DNA from: Platynereis dumerilii
Taxonomy: Eukaryota > Annelida > Polychaeta > Phyllodocida > Nereididae
Direction: 5' to 3'
Assembly: GCA_026936325.1 (NCBI GenBank)
Contig: JAPTHN010000023.1
Coordinates: 7,408,500-7,472,499, forward strand
DNA: 64,000 bases
Shown: one piece after another, positions 11,801 to 22,900 of the stretch
How the letters are laid out: every line of letters begins with the position of its first letter
How positions within the stretch are numbered: position 1 is the first letter of the stretch
The notes under the pieces: model-generated
Database searches by the model: none
Told to the model about the DNA's origin: nothing
What the model saw: only the letters and a program-made list of their open reading frames with translations
Made by a program: the position numbers and the translations under genes

Positions 11801-11908
11801 GAAGATGGAGAACGTCACATTGATACTGAACGCCGCCTACATGACTCAGAGGACGACAGCAGTGACATTCGTGGTGAAAAATTGAGAATTAAGAGATACA
11901 AGACTTAA
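11801..11908 (+). pseudogene. Orphan terminal exon of the two-membrane-segment gene family (copy A0)
   Basis: A pyrimidine-rich acceptor (TTCTGTTTGACAG) precedes 35 codons and a TAA stop. The peptide starts EDGERHIDTERRLHDSEDDS and ends GEKLRIKRYKT, nearly the same as the last exon of the copy at 14,829-16,559. About 120 bp of the upstream intron is also conserved. I find no matching membrane exons between it and 10,700. Either upstream exons lie farther left and have diverged, or this is a leftover from unequal duplication. Its frame is intact, so it could still serve as an alternative last exon of an upstream gene. Confidence 0.55.
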
Positions 11909-11933
11909 CATGTGTTTCTCATTTCTTTTTTAA

Positions 11934-12771
11934 GGTGGTTCGATACTCATGAACTTTCCAAGATAGGATTTCTTAAAAACAGTTTAGAATGATCCAAACT
12001 ATAGTTTATAGCAAGGATATGTAAACAAAAGTGGTAGCTACCAACCTTTTAAAAAAAATATTTGGGGTTATGTACCAGAAATTAGTCCACACAAACCTGA
12101 AAAACTAAAAAAAAATCTTATTTTTCCTACTGTGAAGTTTGTTCTGCCATTCAGTGGTCATGCATCCCATATTATGCAATGAAGCATGAAATTAAAGAAG
12201 ACACTTTCATGGAAAAGGTTATCACAATTTCAAAGGGATATATTTAGTTTAAAGGACTTTCCAAGGGGCTCGCAATATAAGTTTCAATTTTGACAATTTT
12301 AACTTTTTTTATAAACCATGGCGCTAAAAAAAATTGACGAGATAGGATTTTTTATTTCTTTGTCATTTATTTCCAAAAATAGTTGGGAACAACATGATGA
12401 TATAGACAAGCCTTCCTACAGCACTTCAAATTGATATAAACATTAATTTTATTTATATCACAAAGTCATTTTTGTGAAATTAGACCTGCTTGCCGAAAAT
12501 CGCCTGTAAAAATTTTCTGTTCTGAGTATCAAGTTGAATCTCCGGCTGTAGATAGTACTCTTCATGGCGCATCTAATGCTCCAAACGAGAAGTCTCTAAC
12601 CCCAATAAAAGTGGCGCAAATTGGCAACGAAGCGGCCGACGCATGAAATTTTCAGAATTAAAAAAAAGATGCTGAAATTCTCAGCTGCAATGGTGACGTT
12701 ACGTAGATAGGGCCTGCCTGGCTGCGCGTGGATGTGCGCTCACTACCACTTGGCACGAGTAGCGAGCCACC
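11934..12771. mobile_element. TTAA-target DNA transposon, non-autonomous
   Basis: Ends are GGTGGTTCGATACTC and GAGTAGCGAGCCACC (short imperfect inverted repeats), flanked by TTAA at 11,930-11,933 and 12,772-12,775. TTAA duplications are typical of piggyBac and Kolobok elements. The paralogous 3' region after the exon at 16,559 reads TTTCTTTTTTAATTATATT with a single TTAA, that is, an empty site. No transposase is seen in its 838 bp. The piggyBac or Kolobok assignment is open. Confidence 0.8.
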
Positions 12772-13721
12772 TTAACTATACCCCACCTATCGGAATTTAC
12801 TGTATCACACACTGTATATGGCAAGGTGACGTATTCAACCGCTTCTGGGTCTTTCCTTTTGACCTTAGCTGATGTTCAGATTAGAACTTCCATAAATGTT
12901 CAGTGTTCTACAATGAGGCAAGTTGAGCCCACGTAGCGTAATTTACATCTGCTTCAGAAGTTGCTAATTCAAGCTGAAACAGCTTCACAGCCTGCATATA
13001 TAATTGACATACTGCATGGGTAGGTAAGGTGGCACTGTAGTTGCACTTCCTGTTTGATCATAACAATGTCTTTAGAAATTTCAATCTCTTACCTTGCATT
13101 TTATTGTCTACAGGGCAATATGTTTAATTTGCCTTCTCCAGGTATATCCCTTGCAATGAATGTTAGTAAATAGGTAGTCCCATGTCGATAAATAGATGTT
13201 AAAGTGTCCGAATTAAGATATTCTTTGGCAAAAAGTGCATGCCTCTGACACATATTCTTATGTTCTGATGGTGTTTCAAGAGGCCCCGTCACAAAATAGC
13301 AGGGTGGATTATCTTGTTTAGCATTGTTTGGCATTGACTGTTTATTATAATTACCTGTTTCGCACCTCAGGTCAACAGAGTCCACACTTGAAATGTGATT
13401 GCCACAGCAATATGTTGTGTGACCATGATACTGGCGCAGAAACAGACATTGTATGTAAATATATATATCTTCTGGGTGAAGACCAATGCTTTGAATCATG
13501 TTTCGTTTCTGTGCTGAGCCAGTATATTTGATGTTGGTTTAACAAATGCTGGAGAAAATACATGGAGGCCCACAGCGTGAATAGCAAAGACCGAAAGAAT
13601 GGAAATGCCATACTTTCCAGCAAGTGCACAGAACGACATTTTTATATTGCCACGACAAATAATATACAAAGTATGAACTTTTACCTCCATTAAGTAAAGA
13701 TAGATAGATAAATATGGTAAG

Positions 13722-13935
13722 TGCCGCCCTCTAAGCCCAGTTCTGGGCGCTCACGAGGGTTGATTGATGAGATGGGAGAGAGAGCGGGAGTCATCAACAT
13801 GTTACACATTTACCCCATGTGAGGGATCTTTTACCTGCCCAACATAGACACTGATATATACAAGGGGCTGCCAATTTAACGTCTCATCCGTAAGACATCC
13901 AGCTGGGATTTTGCTCATGAAGGAGCATTGAAAAT
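13722..13935 (-). mobile_element. SINE body, inverted copy
   Basis: On the minus strand it carries GATGAGACGTTAAATTGGCAGCCCCTTGTAT and TGAGCGCCCAGAACTGGG in pieces matching the SINE at 11,030-11,275, with an extra ~90-bp middle. It interrupts copy A of the host unit relative to the other copies. Confidence 0.6.
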
Positions 13936-14828
13936 TTATCTCGTTTCCACAGTGTTCCAATATTTTATTTTTTTGGTAATTATCTCCCACACAACTTTCA
14001 TACACTGATCCTATATGTCCCCAAGACAATAAGCAGGCTTAAGAATCCTTGCTTATGGACATAATAGGTATCAACATATTTGAGCAGAAACTGGAAAAGT
14101 AATGTGGCATGATCATTATGTGTCCTGACATTGTTGGAATAAATCAATATGAACCTCAGCAGATGGAAAGCTATAATTTGACAAGATGAATTTTTGATGA
14201 TGGGAGACAATCTACTTACAATTCATCGGATTGTTCATTAAGCTGATCCAATGACAGGATATTTGTAGCAGAGAGATTTGAAATATGTGCGGAATGAACT
14301 CCTATATAAATGTCAATGTACCACAAAGTAAGCGTTATATACCACCTATCCTCCTTGAAAAATATCTTGTCTTTTGATGGCATTTAAGTTTTTTCTTATG
14401 TACAGTATTTATACTGTCCATATATATAATATGTATTTGGCTTAAATGGTATTATTGTGACTTTACGAAGAACCTTAAAGCACAAAAAAAGAGCTAAAAT
14501 GAATTTAGTGTCGATAAATATGATGCCATTCTGATTTTTTTTTTCAGGTATGACGAGCTGCAGAATTACAGAAAAAAATTATGTGTTGATTGTCGGAAAA
14601 GCAATGTCTGATTCAGACTGATTGAGAGCTTTCCTCGTATACCAAGAATGTACACATAGAGATGATTAAGTTCTCTGTAACTCGGCTATACCAATCGCAA
14701 CTTGGAATAACGTCAATGATTCATGTACTCTCCAAATGATTCATGTGCTCTCCGGTCTTTGGCAGTTATTTTACAAATAACACTCAACCACCATCAACAC
14801 TACATTCAGAAAACAGCATTTTCTAAAC

Positions 14829-15306
14829 ATGTGCTCAATCAGACCGAAACATGTCTTTGGAGGCGGAGTCCCTCGTATGTTTATTTGCAGTGGAGCTTTG
14901 GGCGTCATCGTATCTCTAGCAGGGACTATCACACTGGCTTTAGGACATTCAAGGCAAAAACAAAATGATTATAGGTAAGTTTTCATTTTGACTGTAAATA
15001 TGTTGCAATTGATGAATTTTAGAGTTTTTGCTAATTTGCAAACATTTTCAGTTGTGAGTTATTCATATTTATTTGATTTCAGCTATACCGTAGCTGGGTC
15101 TTTGTGCCTTGGTCTTGGTCTAACAATGACAGTCATGACAATATTTCTTGCCATGATTTGGTCCAAGCTGAATGATTCCGTAAGTATCTGATTCCTTAAT
15201 GCATGGTGCAAAAATAACGTGCAAGCACTTTAACAGCTGCTTGTAGATCTATAGGTGCAAGTATGTACTAATCTGCTATTTAATTCTATCTATCTGCCTA
15301 CCTACG

Positions 15307-15373
<67 letters not shown>

Positions 15374-16559
15374 TCTTTCCTTTCTTCCTTCCTTCCTTCC
15401 TTCCTTCCTCTCTTCCTTCCTTCCTTCCTTCCTTCCTTCCTTCCTTCCTTCCGTCTCTCCTTCCCTTCCCTTCCTTCTTCCCTTCTCTCCCTTTCCTCCC
15501 TTCCTTCTTGCTTTCTCTCTCTTTCTTCCCTCCCTCCTTCCCTCCCTTCCCTGATTGCTGGGAAAGAGCAATTAACTGGTTTCAAGGCCGTGGCCTCACC
15601 CGAGTTATCTCAAAGCCAATTTAAAATTGCTATTCACATTTTCAAGCGCAATTTAACTTCACACCTCCCTGTCATCTGTCAAATACTTCTGTACGGGTCT
15701 TATTTAGAGGGAGGAGGCACCTCAGACATTGTCAGAGTTCAGCAACACCCTCGCAAAAGTAGGTCAGTGTGACCCAGTTAATTTCGTTGCCATGATTGAC
15801 CTTTGACCTCAAGATAGTCAGCCTGTTTGTTTTCTTTAATAATTTTTGCCATCTCAGAAAGGCACCAAACGTTTTTCAACGCAAGATAATATTCTATTTA
15901 GACTGTATGCAAATTTTTAATGACATAGGTGAAACAGCACGGCCAGGGGAGTTGTCATAAGTTTTCCCTGAACTCCCCCGGTAATACAGGCTGTAAAAAA
16001 ATGGTCAGGACCAAACTGTAAATGTGTATGCTTAGGCTTGAGAAATTTTAAAAAACCACAATTTCAGTTTGTCTGACTCATCATTACATGACACGCAGAG
16101 TCAAACACCATCTCAAAACCAAAATATGGATGTGTCTGAACAAGGGTGCAAATGTTGTTTTTAAAACATGTTTCTAGCATGGAAACAAAGATAACAAATG
16201 GCATGCCATAAATAATAATTTCATTTCTCCTCCACATCCATTTTGGCATCTGAAAGTTGCATCTTACGTGTTTTTAGGATGAACACAAATGGCACACATA
16301 CACATGCTATATATATTGCCTATAGATCTGACAAGAAAGAAGAAGAGAAGAATGTCTGAATCTATGAAACTCACATCTTTACAGGAAAATGTCACAAACT
16401 ATGACACTTCAACACAAAAATTACATATAACTCATATTTTCTGTTTGACAGGAAGATGGAGATTGTCACGTTGATTCAGAGCGCCACCTACATGATTCAG
16501 AGGACGACAGCAGTGACATTTGTGGCGAAAAATTGAGAATTAAGAGATACAAAACTTAA
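14829..16559 (+). CDS. Small two-membrane-segment protein with acidic C-terminus (family not recognised)
   Basis: Three exons join in frame: 14,829-14,974 (donor TAG|GTAAGT), 15,083-15,179 (acceptor TTGATTTCAG, donor TCC|GTAAGT) and 16,452-16,559 (acceptor TTTGACAG, stop TAA), giving about 116 residues from the Met at 14,829. The open frame extends upstream of that Met to about 14,780, so further N-terminal sequence or an earlier exon is possible. Two hydrophobic segments are visible: residues ~18-39 (ICSGALGVIVSLAGTITLAL) and ~52-74 (VAGSLCLGLGLTMTVMTIFL). The tail is charged (HDSEDDSSD) and ends KRYKT. It is probably a membrane protein with a cytosolic acidic tail. A microsatellite fills the last intron. 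Related exons at 11,801 and 39,150-41,074 show that this is a local gene family. I do not recognise the family and claim no function. Confidence 0.6.
15290..15556. repeat. (ATCT)n then (CTTC)n microsatellite
   Basis: About 18 ATCT units followed by ~180 bp of CTTC/CCTT-rich sequence, inside the last intron of the two-membrane-segment gene. The 34 bp on its left (15,211-15,244, ATAACGTGCAAGCACTTTAA...) recurs inverted at 25,108-25,142 next to another GATA/GAAG tract, so the tract and its flank form a repeated unit. Open frames on both strands here are repeat artefacts. Confidence 0.93.
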
Positions 16560-16942
16560 CATGTGTTTCTCCTTTCTTTTTTAATTATATTATTGCAAGC
16601 ATACTATCTCTAATACAATCGTTTCAAAATAGGAGAATGAAAATGTTGTGATATTTAAATATTTAATTAATAGCAGTTAAATATCTGCATTATAATGACA
16701 TGTTATTGTTGAATTTGTAACAGGCTGTATCATGTTGCCTTAACCACAGGATAATATTCATTCATTGCAATGTATGACTTGTATGTGTAATTATTTGCTT
16801 TTCTTGAGAAAATTGTACATATGGATATGAATCTGCATTCTGTGGTTTTAAAGAAATTCAAAATTTTAAACTGTTTTTCTTTTTTTTTTGTAAAATTATA
16901 GCATGCTGTATCTAGATACTAATTTCATAATTTTAAAATTAG

Positions 16943-17310
16943 AGTTCCCATAGCCTAATGGTTAGAGCGCTTGACTGCGAATCCAATGGCACTTGAGGAC
17001 GCGGGTTCGAACCCCGCTCCTGGAACTCAATTGGAGTGAGTTGGTTGTGGCTGTGGCCGGGGAGGGTGGCCACTTGTGTTGGCAGGAGTTCACCCTCCTG
17101 TCAGGTGTGAGCAGCAACATTCCAGCCAGACTCCCCTGGACTGGATGACTGGACAAGCATGGAAGTGAATACCACAACAAGGAAAGCTGTCACCAGGAGT
17201 CCTAAAGACTGCCAGTCATCACAGATTGTACATTTCATTGTAAACCGCACTAGATTGATCTGGAAGATTATATGTAGCGGTATAAAAATGTTCAAATAAT
17301 AATAAAATAC
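16943..17310 (+). mobile_element. tRNA-derived SINE
   Basis: The head has an A-box-like TAGCCTAATGGTTAGAGC and a perfect T arm GCGGGTTCGAACCCCGC. The acceptor and anticodon stems do not pair well, so this is a SINE head and not a functional tRNA gene. A ~250-bp body follows, ending in an A/T-rich tail (AATAATAATAAAATA). Confidence 0.75.
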
Positions 17311-17454
17311 AGCAAAAGACCTGCCTTGCAACTAATATTCATAGGCCATAGTCTATTGTTGTACTGCAATAATTCAAATACCCTTAATTATATAAATTTA
17401 GGAATCTTATACAGCTGAAAGTATAATCATACATATTTCCTGAGCTCTAATTCC

Positions 17455-17562
17455 TATCAGCATGCCTCGGCGGTCCAACGTCGGCCCAGCGTCAGTCCGA
17501 TGTCAGCAGCATCAGACCAGCTTCGGGCCGACGTTGGACCGCAGAGGCATGCTGATAGGGAA
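17455..17562. mobile_element. Short fold-back element (MITE)
   Basis: Near-complete palindrome: TATCAGCATGCCTC...GGTCCAACGTCGGCCC on the left and its inverse on the right, ending GGCATGCTGATA, about 45-bp arms with a small loop. No coding capacity. Confidence 0.75.
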
Positions 17563-17631
17563 GACTCTTTACTTGCTTGTCCTATCTAATAAGTATCTGT
17601 CATACCTGCAACATTTTATTTCAGACATATT

Positions 17632-17780
17632 CAGGGGCGTATCTAGAAATGGCCTGAGGGGGGGGCCAATATATGGGGTGAATACGGGGCGCTCCGCGGC
17701 TTTTCCTATCTCTTCCATGTTAATTTTTGGCCTGAGGGGGGGGCCATGGCCCTATGGCCCCCCCCCTAAATACGCCACTG
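17632..17780. mobile_element. hAT-like MITE with exact 8-bp target duplication
   Basis: Ends CAGGGGCGTATCTAG and CTAAATACGCCACTG are hAT-like inverted repeats. GACATATT stands at 17,624-17,631 and again at 17,781-17,788. The 149-bp inside holds long G and C runs that fold back on themselves. A related inverted fragment is at 63,355-63,490. Confidence 0.9.
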
Positions 17781-18085
17781 GACATATTGCATAGTCACAT
17801 TGGATGATTGGTATGATTCTTACTGCTCCACATGCCAACACACAATGCCATGCAACTGTATAGACCTGAAAGATCCAATAGTGCTGCAAACATAGGGAAG
17901 TCTGTCTATCATTATTTAGATTGCACAAGTCTCCTACACATAGAAGGACAATTGGGAAAATAGAATTTGTAACTTCATTACAGCCAGACTTGACTCCTGG
18001 CAACAATAGAATCTACACAATATATTACAACGTAGGATGAAGAAATGGATTTAATTCAGATTCTTGTAAATTACTACTTCTACTA

Positions 18086-18398
18086 CATTCTTAACGAGAA
18101 AGGTTCTTGATGGCAAAGAACCCACAGCCTAAAAAAACCTTCCTATTTTTGTAAGGGTTCAATTGAATTGGAAGGGTTCAATGCTTGATAGGAAGGCCCT
18201 ATGATAGGACCCTATGCTCCCAACTTGAGAGAAAGGTGTTCCATTGAGGGAGTTCAGTGCAGGTGGATAATCTAAAAGTTGTTTTGTTTGCTGTTGGAAC
18301 CTTTTTAAAAGTTGAGTAATGAACCTTTTAGGGTTCCTTATCTATACCAGCTTATAGAACCCTTAAAAGTTCCATATAAAACCTTCTTGTTAAGAGTG
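18086..18398. mobile_element. MITE with TA target (Tc1/mariner type)
   Basis: Ends CATTCTTAACGAGAAAGGTT and ACCTTCTTGTTAAGAGTG are inverted repeats flanked by TA (18,084-18,085 and 18,399-18,400). Inside are several inverted GAACC/GGTTC words. No ORF. Confidence 0.75.
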
Positions 18399-19465
18399 TA
18401 TGGAAATAGAGTTCCTTGGTGATTGGCATTGTGGGACTCGACAGGAGCAGATAATGCGCCAACCATGCATTTATAGAATCTAACCATCACATGGTAATAT
18501 AACGAAATATTTTTTGCTAACATTAAAACTACTTAATATAGCAGCTAGGTAATGATGAAAATAAGTTGTTGTACCATGTACTTTCAAAGGATTCAAATGA
18601 ATTTGAATGTGACTCTTTTGGACCAGTGGCGGAGCTATGGGGGGGCCTGGGGGGGCCAGGGCCCCCCAAATGGATAAGTGGCCCCCCCACTGGCCCCCCC
18701 ATTTCAGATTTGAAAAATTTGAAAAAATTAATGGAGCAGCAACAGTCACTGGAATACATCCGTCTAAAGTTGTTGTTGTTGCTGGCGCTAACTTTTCCCC
18801 AATTTTTTCTAGAATGACAGTTGCCCTTTGAAAAGTTCTGAGGCATCTGATAATTTTTGTTTTCCTTATTTGAATATATCTAGCAATATGTGTACCGCGC
18901 ACAAACCTTTTAGGGGCTGAGCGGTATTTGCCCGAGAATCAGGATCTAGATTTAATAATATTCCAAAAGAAATCTCTTTGAAACAAGATATTGATTGTTA
19001 ATTATGTTTATTTTATTATCTGCCTGAATTGGGAGAGAGCCAGCTCTCTCCCTCTGGGATCGGTATGATTGTCAGAAATTTTTGGATCGTTTGTCAGAGA
19101 CAAGGGAACACTTTCCAAAGTGTTTTTTTGATTCAATGGACTAATATGATGCATAAAAGAGGCGTGGTAATGACTTATGCTTCTTGTGATTCTGGTTTAT
19201 TTAATATTAAGGTTTTAGTTTTCAACCAAATGGGTGTTTATTCACGCGGGAGCAGCCAGTAATTCATATTGACATGGAAAATTAAAGTTTTAAAATTTGT
19301 TTCTTACATGTTAAATTTATTTTGTTATGTCTTTAAGGTTGTACCTGACAAAGTTAAGTGGTAATTTGGTAAATATTTCGAAGAAAAGGACAAATTCCAG
19401 TGTTTTATCAACATTCATAAATTCAGTTACATTCACTGACTGCTCCCTCAGTGTTACACACAGAC

Positions 19466-19919
19466 TCAGCCATGGTGTAAATGTAAAAGGGATTCTGATT
19501 GGTCAAGATCCTAGGTTCATGCTACCTGGTTCATGATTGGCTCATGTCTTTCTGATAGCTTTTTGGACACTTCTGTTAGGGCTAAAATTAAAATTTTAGG
19601 CTCTTTAGAATCCTCAATTCATAGACTATATTATTTCGTTATTTCATGGAGATATATTAATTCATTGCTGAGAATTCGTTGAAAATGCATATATCAGCCA
19701 TGGTGTAAATGTAAAAGGGATTCTGATTGGTCAAGATCCTAGGTTCATGCTACTGGTCCATGATTGGCTCATGTCTTTCCAATAGTTTTTCGGACACTTC
19801 TGTTAGGGCTAAAATTAAAATTTTAGGCTCTTTAGAATTCCCATATCTTAGACTGTATTATTTCGTTTTTTCATGGAGATATATTTATTCATTGCTGAGA
19901 ATTCGTTGAAAATGCATAG
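19466..19919. repeat. Two-copy tandem repeat, period 228 bp
   Basis: TCAGCCATGGTGTAAATG starts copies at 19,466 and 19,694, and both end GAGAATTCGTTGAAAATGCAT. They are about 90% alike. Position directly upstream of the LINE ORF suggests 5'-UTR monomers of the LINE, as in some LINE promoters, but this is inference. Confidence 0.85.
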
Positions 19920-22900
19920 GCCTATACTTTTTTTGTGCATTGTTGATGCTAAATGATGTTAAATAGCACATTTTTACAATAAGAGGATTTGTTATTCTTC
20001 TTTATTAAGTACAATCACACTAATTCAGTTTCATTCTATCTTTGTGATAAAATAAATATTTTTTTATTGTCAAGACAATTGATCTCTTCAAAGCCATGAA
20101 TTGAAAGTGTAGGCTGTAATCTGGAGGTGCCATCCAATTGAATGTGTATTTTCAATTGCATTTGATCCAAGCCAAAGAATGGCACTCTCTGTAATCCAAT
20201 TGATTGCAAGACCCACTTCTGATTGCCAGATTTGAATATATTTACAAATCTGGTGACAATTGTCGTACATTTGAATTTGTTGAAACAATTGATGTTCTGC
20301 AAGGTTTGATGGACTCTTATTCTGCAAATGCTCCCATTAAGATTGTTGGTGATTTCAATGCCCAGCTTCCCATGAAAAAGACACTTAACAAACATTGGTT
20401 CAAACAACCTGGTTTTTCAAAGCATAGTGCTATGTTGTACGATTTTGTGTTGGCTAATGACATGCATGCTATGGATATTAAGTTTCCTCAAAGTGTCAAA
20501 CACACCTTCTTCTGCCATGCCAGGGGAGTCTACACTTGGATCGACCATGCACTTTGTTGCGACAAAGACGCAGAGAACGTGAGAGACTGTACCATTGTTC
20601 CACTTCAAGACTCCAATGTCAGTGATCATCTGCCTATTAGATGTGTGTTTGTTATGAAGTGCAGCACCAGCACCAAAGACCATAATAATGTGAATAATAC
20701 CTATTATGCTCAGGCTAACTGGTCGAATTACCATCGTAATGACAATTATAAATCTATTCTTAAAGAAAAGTTGTACAATATGATCAATGACTCTGATTTA
20801 ACAAATGTACATAATGCATGTGATGCATCAGTTGCAGTTGACAGTGCTTTCAGTGAAATTAGTCGTGTCATCCATGAAGCCACCAAGGAAGCAGGATGTG
20901 TGCCAAGGAAAGCACTGAAACCGAAGCCATTCTGGTGCCCAGATCTGAGTGTCTTGAGAGATAGAAAGAGGTTTTGGTGGTCTGTATGGGTGTCATGTGG
21001 AAGACCGAGAGGTGGTGTTGTTTTTGATATTTACAAAGATCTAAAGAAAAGGTTTCGAAAAGTTGCACGATTTAATATGAATAATATTGTATCTAGTGAA
21101 TTCAGTACCATCAACCATCTTTTTCGGAGAGGAAATCTGAAGGCTTTTTGGAATAAATTAAAACTTATGCAGCGTACGAAAGTAAACTCCACTTTGAATG
21201 CGGAGAATTTTGCCTTATATTACTCTCAAATTATGTCTGATGATGGTTCTGACTGCACTGAACGTCAGATTGAGATTTCCAGGTCAGTTGAAACCAAAGC
21301 TCAAATACTGAATGAGACTAATTTCAAGGTAGAGGTTATGCCGCATCAAGTGCTCAAGCTAGTGGGAATGTTAAATAGTGGTGTCTCAGCAGGCAGTGAT
21401 GGTGTAACAGTGGAACACCTTCATCATGGTATGAGTGATGTGTTATGTGAGACTCTAGCTAATGTTTTCTCTCTTATGTTTACGTATTCTATTGTTCCTA
21501 AAGTCTTTACAGTGGGAACTATTATCCCTATTCTGAAGAAGCCGACGTTAGATCCTAATAATGTAGCCAATTATAGACCAATAACAATTAGTTCTGTGTT
21601 TTCAAAAATTGCTGAACTCCTTATGTATCCAACTTATCCTGTCCATGACACACAATTTGGATTCCAGGAGGGTAAAGGTACAGCCTTTGTTACGTGTCTA
21701 GTCAATGACTCAATATCGTATTATAAGAACCGCGGGTCACCTGTGTATCTCTGTAGTTTAGACGCGGAGAAGTGCTTTGATACCATCTGGCACAGTGGTT
21801 TATTATTCAAATTGAAAGGCATTTTGCCTGATTATGTATGGATATTTTTGTATAAATGGTATCACACATCATTTGCTGTAGTCCGCTGGAATACTAATGT
21901 GAGTTGCTCTTTTCAAATTTCAAAAGGCATGAGACAGGGAAGTATTTTGTCACCCTGCTTATTCAATCTCTTCCTTAATGACCTGATGTTAGAGCTAAGT
22001 GACTCCAATTTTGGACTCAGAATTTTTGATCAAAAAGTGAATTCCTGCGCCTACGCTGATGATGTGTCTCTATTAAGTCCCACTGCAGCTGGTCTGCAGC
22101 ATTTGATGAATATATGTGTTGACTATGCATGTGATTGGCGATTTAAATTTGGAGCTAAAAAGTCTAAAGTCATGGCTGTTGGTCAAAAGAATTGTAACCC
22201 AGTATGGTATATTGGTAATGATATTATTGATGCTGTCAATGAGATAGAACTTCTCGGTGTAACTATTGAATGTAATGGTAAATATGATGCCCATGTAAAT
22301 AATAGGATCAGTGCTTGTCGAAGATCGTCATTCAAACTATCATCTTGTGGTATGTCCTATCCTGGTCTTAATGCTAATGCAAAGAGTTATCTGTGGAAAT
22401 CGGTTGGGATGCCAACGCTTTTATATGGCACAGAATGTGTACCCTTGAGCAGTGGTAATTTGAAAGATATTATGTCAACTCAAGGTACGATAGTTAAAAA
22501 TATGATGGGTATAGGAAAAAGGTGTCATCACACTAATTTAATGCAGGCTCTAGGCATAGAAAAGGTGAATAATGTAATAAAACGGAATACTTTAAATTTC
22601 TATAATAGATTGTTTAAAATACAAAGTCCGGTACTGAGCCTTCAATGTAAATTTCTCTCGCATTATATTAATACTGGTGAACTGATTAACGGTACCCTTT
22701 TACATCAAATTGTTAGTTTTGGTATGTCACCTTTTGATGTTATTTCAAAAGAGGGAAAGTTTTATTATTCTAGTCATGGTGAAGAAGAAAATGGCATTGT
22801 ACATAGCCTTAGGCAAATGGTCTTTGATGACAATTACGTGAAGCCATGGTCTGATGAGTATTTTTTAACCAAACTTTTGACCAGAGCATTTTAGGTAAAT

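Larger units (their letters stand above)
10790..14340. repeat. Host tandem unit, copy A (non-coding part)
   Basis: First of three diverged copies of one segment; the others are at about 27,720-30,600 and 37,660-38,900. Landmarks shared by at least two copies are GTTTGATTATAA...GGGGATTAACTGA (10,785-10,915 with 27,745-27,870), GACACTTCAGAGGAGAT (11,387; 28,208; 37,677), CTTCTGGGTGAAGAC (13,466; 28,698; 38,200) and GATGGGAGACAATC(T/C)ACTTA (14,200; 38,750). Copy A also holds a terminal exon at 11,801 and inserted SINE and TTAA elements. The units flank the two-membrane-segment gene, so this is a gene-cluster duplication. Confidence 0.75.

Noticed and set aside
15255-15585. Ser/Leu/Pro- and Arg/Lys/Glu/Gly-rich open frames
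   Set aside because: Translation of the ATCT and CTTC microsatellites.
16943-17030. Possible tRNA gene
   Set aside because: A and B boxes are good, but acceptor and anticodon stems do not pair and a SINE body follows directly.
17462-17794. 110-codon open frame
   Set aside because: Spans the fold-back MITE and the hAT MITE, both non-coding.
18480-18902. Open frames of 60-140 codons on both strands, repeated at 33.7 and 36.5 kb
   Set aside because: They cover the hAT-like ends with G/C runs and recur with every copy of that element; no domain.
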